Source: Novosphingobium acidiphilum DSM 19966
Lineage (GTDB): Bacteria; Pseudomonadota; Alphaproteobacteria; Sphingomonadales; Sphingomonadaceae
Direction: 5' to 3'
Assembly (NCBI RefSeq): GCF_000429005.1
Contig: NZ_AUBA01000009.1
Span: 62,001-126,000, forward strand
DNA length: 64,000 nucleotides
A program made the position numbers and the translations under genes. The notes under the pieces were generated by a model, which saw only the letters and a program-made list of their open reading frames with translations, did not search any database and had not been told where the DNA came from. The first letter of the stretch is position 1; each line of letters opens with the position of its first letter. Below are positions 62,563 through 64,000 of the stretch, piece by piece.

Positions 62563-62564
62563 CA

Positions 62565-63347
62565 TCAGCGCATCGACCAGCCATGGCTGGCGGTCAGCGA
62601 CTGGCCGGTCAGGGCGTTGGTGGGAAAGGCTGCGAAAAACAGCGCGACTTCGGCGATGTCCTCCACCGTGGTAAACTCGCCATCGACGGTCTGACCCAGC
62701 ATCACTTTTTTGACGACTTCGTCCTCGCTGATGCCCAGTTCGCGCGCCTGTTCGGGGATCTGCTTGTCAACCAGCGGCGTGCGGACAAAGCCGGGGCAGA
62801 TCACATTGCTGCGTATGCCCTTTGGCCCGCCTTCCCTGGCGATGACCCGCGACAGGCCGAGCAACCCGTGCTTGGCGGTGACATAGGCGCTTTTCAGGGG
62901 CGAGGCTTCGCTGGAATGGACCGATCCCATGAACAGGATCGTGCCCGACCCTTTGGCATACATGTGCGGCAAAACCGCCTTGCTGGTCAGGAATGCGCCA
63001 TCAAGATGGATCGCCAGCAGCTTTTTCCAGTCGGCAAAGGCAAAGGATTCGACCGGATTGACGATCTGGATGCCCGCGTTCGACACCAGCACATCGATCC
63101 CGCCCCAGGCCGCGACCACCGCCGCCACGCCAGCGTTCACCTCGTCCTCGTTGCTGACGTCCATCGTCACCGCCATCGCCATGTCCGGATAATCGGCATT
63201 GATCGCGTCGGCAGCACGCTGCGCAGCGGGGCTGTGCAGATCGGCAATCGCGACCCGGCCGCCGGCTGCGACAAAGCGGCGGGCAATGCCCAGGCCAATC
63301 CCGCTGGCCGCACCGGTGATCAGCGAAACGGTGTTGTTCAGGTTCAT
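62565..63347 (-). CDS. 3-hydroxybutyrate dehydrogenase
   Basis: A 260-residue SDR that oxidises D-3-hydroxybutyrate to acetoacetate with NAD. TGAASGIG 11-18, SNAG 89-92, Ser142 and Tyr155/Lys159 are the core. Substrate-binding residues known from Pseudomonas hydroxybutyrate dehydrogenase are kept: Gln94, His144, Lys152, Gln195 and Trp257; the Trp usually before the GxVRTP loop is Phe186 here. Places storage-polymer or ketone-body use next to smpB. Confidence 0.92.
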   Translation of the reverse strand: MNLNNTVSLITGAASGIGLGIARRFVAAGGRVAIADLHSPAAQRAADAINADYPDMAMAVTMDVSNEDEVNAGVAAVVAAWGGIDVLVSNAGIQIVNPVESFAFADWKKLLAIHLDGAFLTSKAVLPHMYAKGSGTILFMGSVHSSEASPLKSAYVTAKHGLLGLSRVIAREGGPKGIRSNVICPGFVRTPLVDKQIPEQARELGISEDEVVKKVMLGQTVDGEFTTVEDIAEVALFFAAFPTNALTGQSLTASHGWSMR

Positions 63348-63477
63348 CGTGGTCACTTTCTTCTGTGGCGGGTGGTCCTGCATGGGCCCGTGCATGGCAC
63401 ACCATGAACCGGTCTTACCATCGGGTGGCCTTGCGCCTTTGCAATTTTGTGCAAGCGCCCCTACATGCGCGTCAACC

Positions 63478-63960
63478 ATGGCGCGCCCCACCCCCCTTGA
63501 ATTCGACAAGAAAAAGATCCTGGCGGAAAACCGCCGTGCCCGGTTCGAGTACTTCATCGACGAAGTCTACGAGGCGGGGATCGCGCTGACCGGGACCGAG
63601 GTCAAATCGCTGCGGTTTGGCCAGGGCTCGATCGCCGAAAGCTATGCCGAGGTGAAAAACGGCGAAGTCTGGCTGATCAATTCGAACATCCCCGAATTCA
63701 GCCACGGCAACCGTTACAACCACGAACCCAAGCGCGTGCGCAAACTGCTGCTGAAAGAGCGCGAGATTGCCAAATTCCACGGCGCCGTGGAACGCAAGGG
63801 CATGACCCTGGTGCCGCTGATGATCTATTTCAACAGCCGCGGCCGCGCCAAAGTGGAACTCGCGCTCGCCCGCGGCAAAAACAACGCCGACAAACGCGCC
63901 ACCGCCAAAGACCGCGACTGGCAACGCGACAAGGCGCGCATCATGCGCGAACATAACTAG
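63478..63960 (+). CDS. smpB: SsrA-binding protein
   Basis: A 160-residue tmRNA partner. ILAENRRARFEYFIDEVYEAGIALTGTEVKSLR is the OB-fold start, GQGSIAESYAEVKNGEVWLIN the following strands, and the end is the flexible basic tail (RDWQRDKARIMREHN) used in ribosome entry. Works with tmRNA to rescue stalled ribosomes; SspB then hands tagged products to ClpXP. The promoter is in the 130-bp spacer to the divergent dehydrogenase. Confidence 0.97.
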   Translation: MARPTPLEFDKKKILAENRRARFEYFIDEVYEAGIALTGTEVKSLRFGQGSIAESYAEVKNGEVWLINSNIPEFSHGNRYNHEPKRVRKLLLKEREIAKFHGAVERKGMTLVPLMIYFNSRGRAKVELALARGKNNADKRATAKDRDWQRDKARIMREHN

Positions 63961-64000
63961 CGCGGCGTCAGCCCCGCGGACCGATTGATCGGGTGTCATT
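63961..64000. other. Window end after smpB
   Basis: Forty bases with no recognisable feature; the next gene lies beyond the window. Confidence 0.5.

Larger units (their letters stand above)
62089..62564. other. Gene-free region between dapA and hydroxybutyrate dehydrogenase
   Basis: 476 bp, A/T-richer than the surroundings, especially 62200-62400. No convincing reading frame: 62321-62584 on the minus strand has an uneven product. Visible signals are TTGACA (62347-62352) with TATTTT (62368-62373), a nine-base stem CCGGGATCA/TGATCCCGG (62434-62459), GGCCG-TTTTGCG-CGGCC (62513-62529) followed by a pyrimidine-rich T-run (62531-62542), and GCAGGC-CGG-GCCTGC (62548-62562). Confidence 0.6.

Noticed and set aside
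62321..62584. An 87-codon minus-strand frame after the hydroxybutyrate dehydrogenase gene
   Set aside because: It overlaps the terminator-like repeats and the end of the dehydrogenase gene; the product has no recognisable pattern.

Overview
The window looks like chromosome of a high-GC alphaproteobacterium, most probably of the order Sphingomonadales. This rests on coding style (strong G/C at third positions, almost no non-coding DNA) and gene order: ybgC-tolQRAB-pal after hisE-hinT, a lytic transglycosylase divergent from dapA with smpB nearby, an SspB-type adaptor next to gmk, and a DUF4169 gene. I see no rRNA, tRNA, IS element, phage gene or CRISPR array.

Layout. 1-4.0 kb: ethanolamine use (end of eutB, eutC, permease) with a convergent LacI-type regulator. 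4.0-11.7 kb: housekeeping (gloB, rpsA with a hairpin-rich 3' region, GNAT, GST, clpB, a small protein, YjbQ). 11.8-14.1 kb: a secreted amidase and a DUF2846-like protein. 14.1-20.6 kb: six same-strand genes. Read from the promoter side they are a proton-pump rhodopsin, Blh (beta-carotene cleavage, supplies retinal), an SDR, an ACAD11-like acyl-CoA dehydrogenase, a zinc alcohol dehydrogenase and an APH-like kinase. 20.9-24.2 kb: a divergent operon of two unlike acyl-CoA dehydrogenases and an SDR. 24.2-26.8 kb: phosphoesterase, gmk, a small protein, sspB. 26.9-34.0 kb: hisB-hisH-hisA-hisF, then three unrelated genes (mini PEP-CTERM protein, HEVGGH membrane protein, M13 peptidase), then hisE-hinT. 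34.0-39.4 kb: the Tol-Pal envelope cluster and a J-domain protein. 39.4-45.7 kb: CCA-adding-type nucleotidyltransferase, Nudix, DUF1285, GNAT, then an ScfR/RamB-type regulator divergent from isocitrate lyase (glyoxylate shunt) and a 52-residue protein. 45.8-54.9 kb: mixed enzymes and transporters. 54.9-64.0 kb: rlmN, an outer-membrane barrel, an overlapping run of small genes ending at greB, the transglycosylase/dapA pair, 3-hydroxybutyrate dehydrogenase and smpB.

How it fits together. Several blocks serve acyl-CoA and C2 use: ethanolamine to acetaldehyde, two acyl-CoA dehydrogenase clusters, hydroxybutyrate oxidation and the glyoxylate entry enzyme. The light-driven pump sits in the same direction as, and directly upstream of, one catabolic set, so light energy and scavenging of acids may be co-expressed. 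The kinase plus ACAD11-like pair resembles a split form of the ACAD10/11 fusion and the bacterial LvaA/LvaC pair for 4-hydroxy acids. The most notable non-coding signals are a perfect 44-nt palindrome (22141-22184), a nearly perfect 57-nt palindrome (50208-50264), a candidate operator before aceA (43783-43798) and a possible small RNA unit (about 62347-62542). All functional statements come from reading translated sequence and remembered family motifs; no database search was run.
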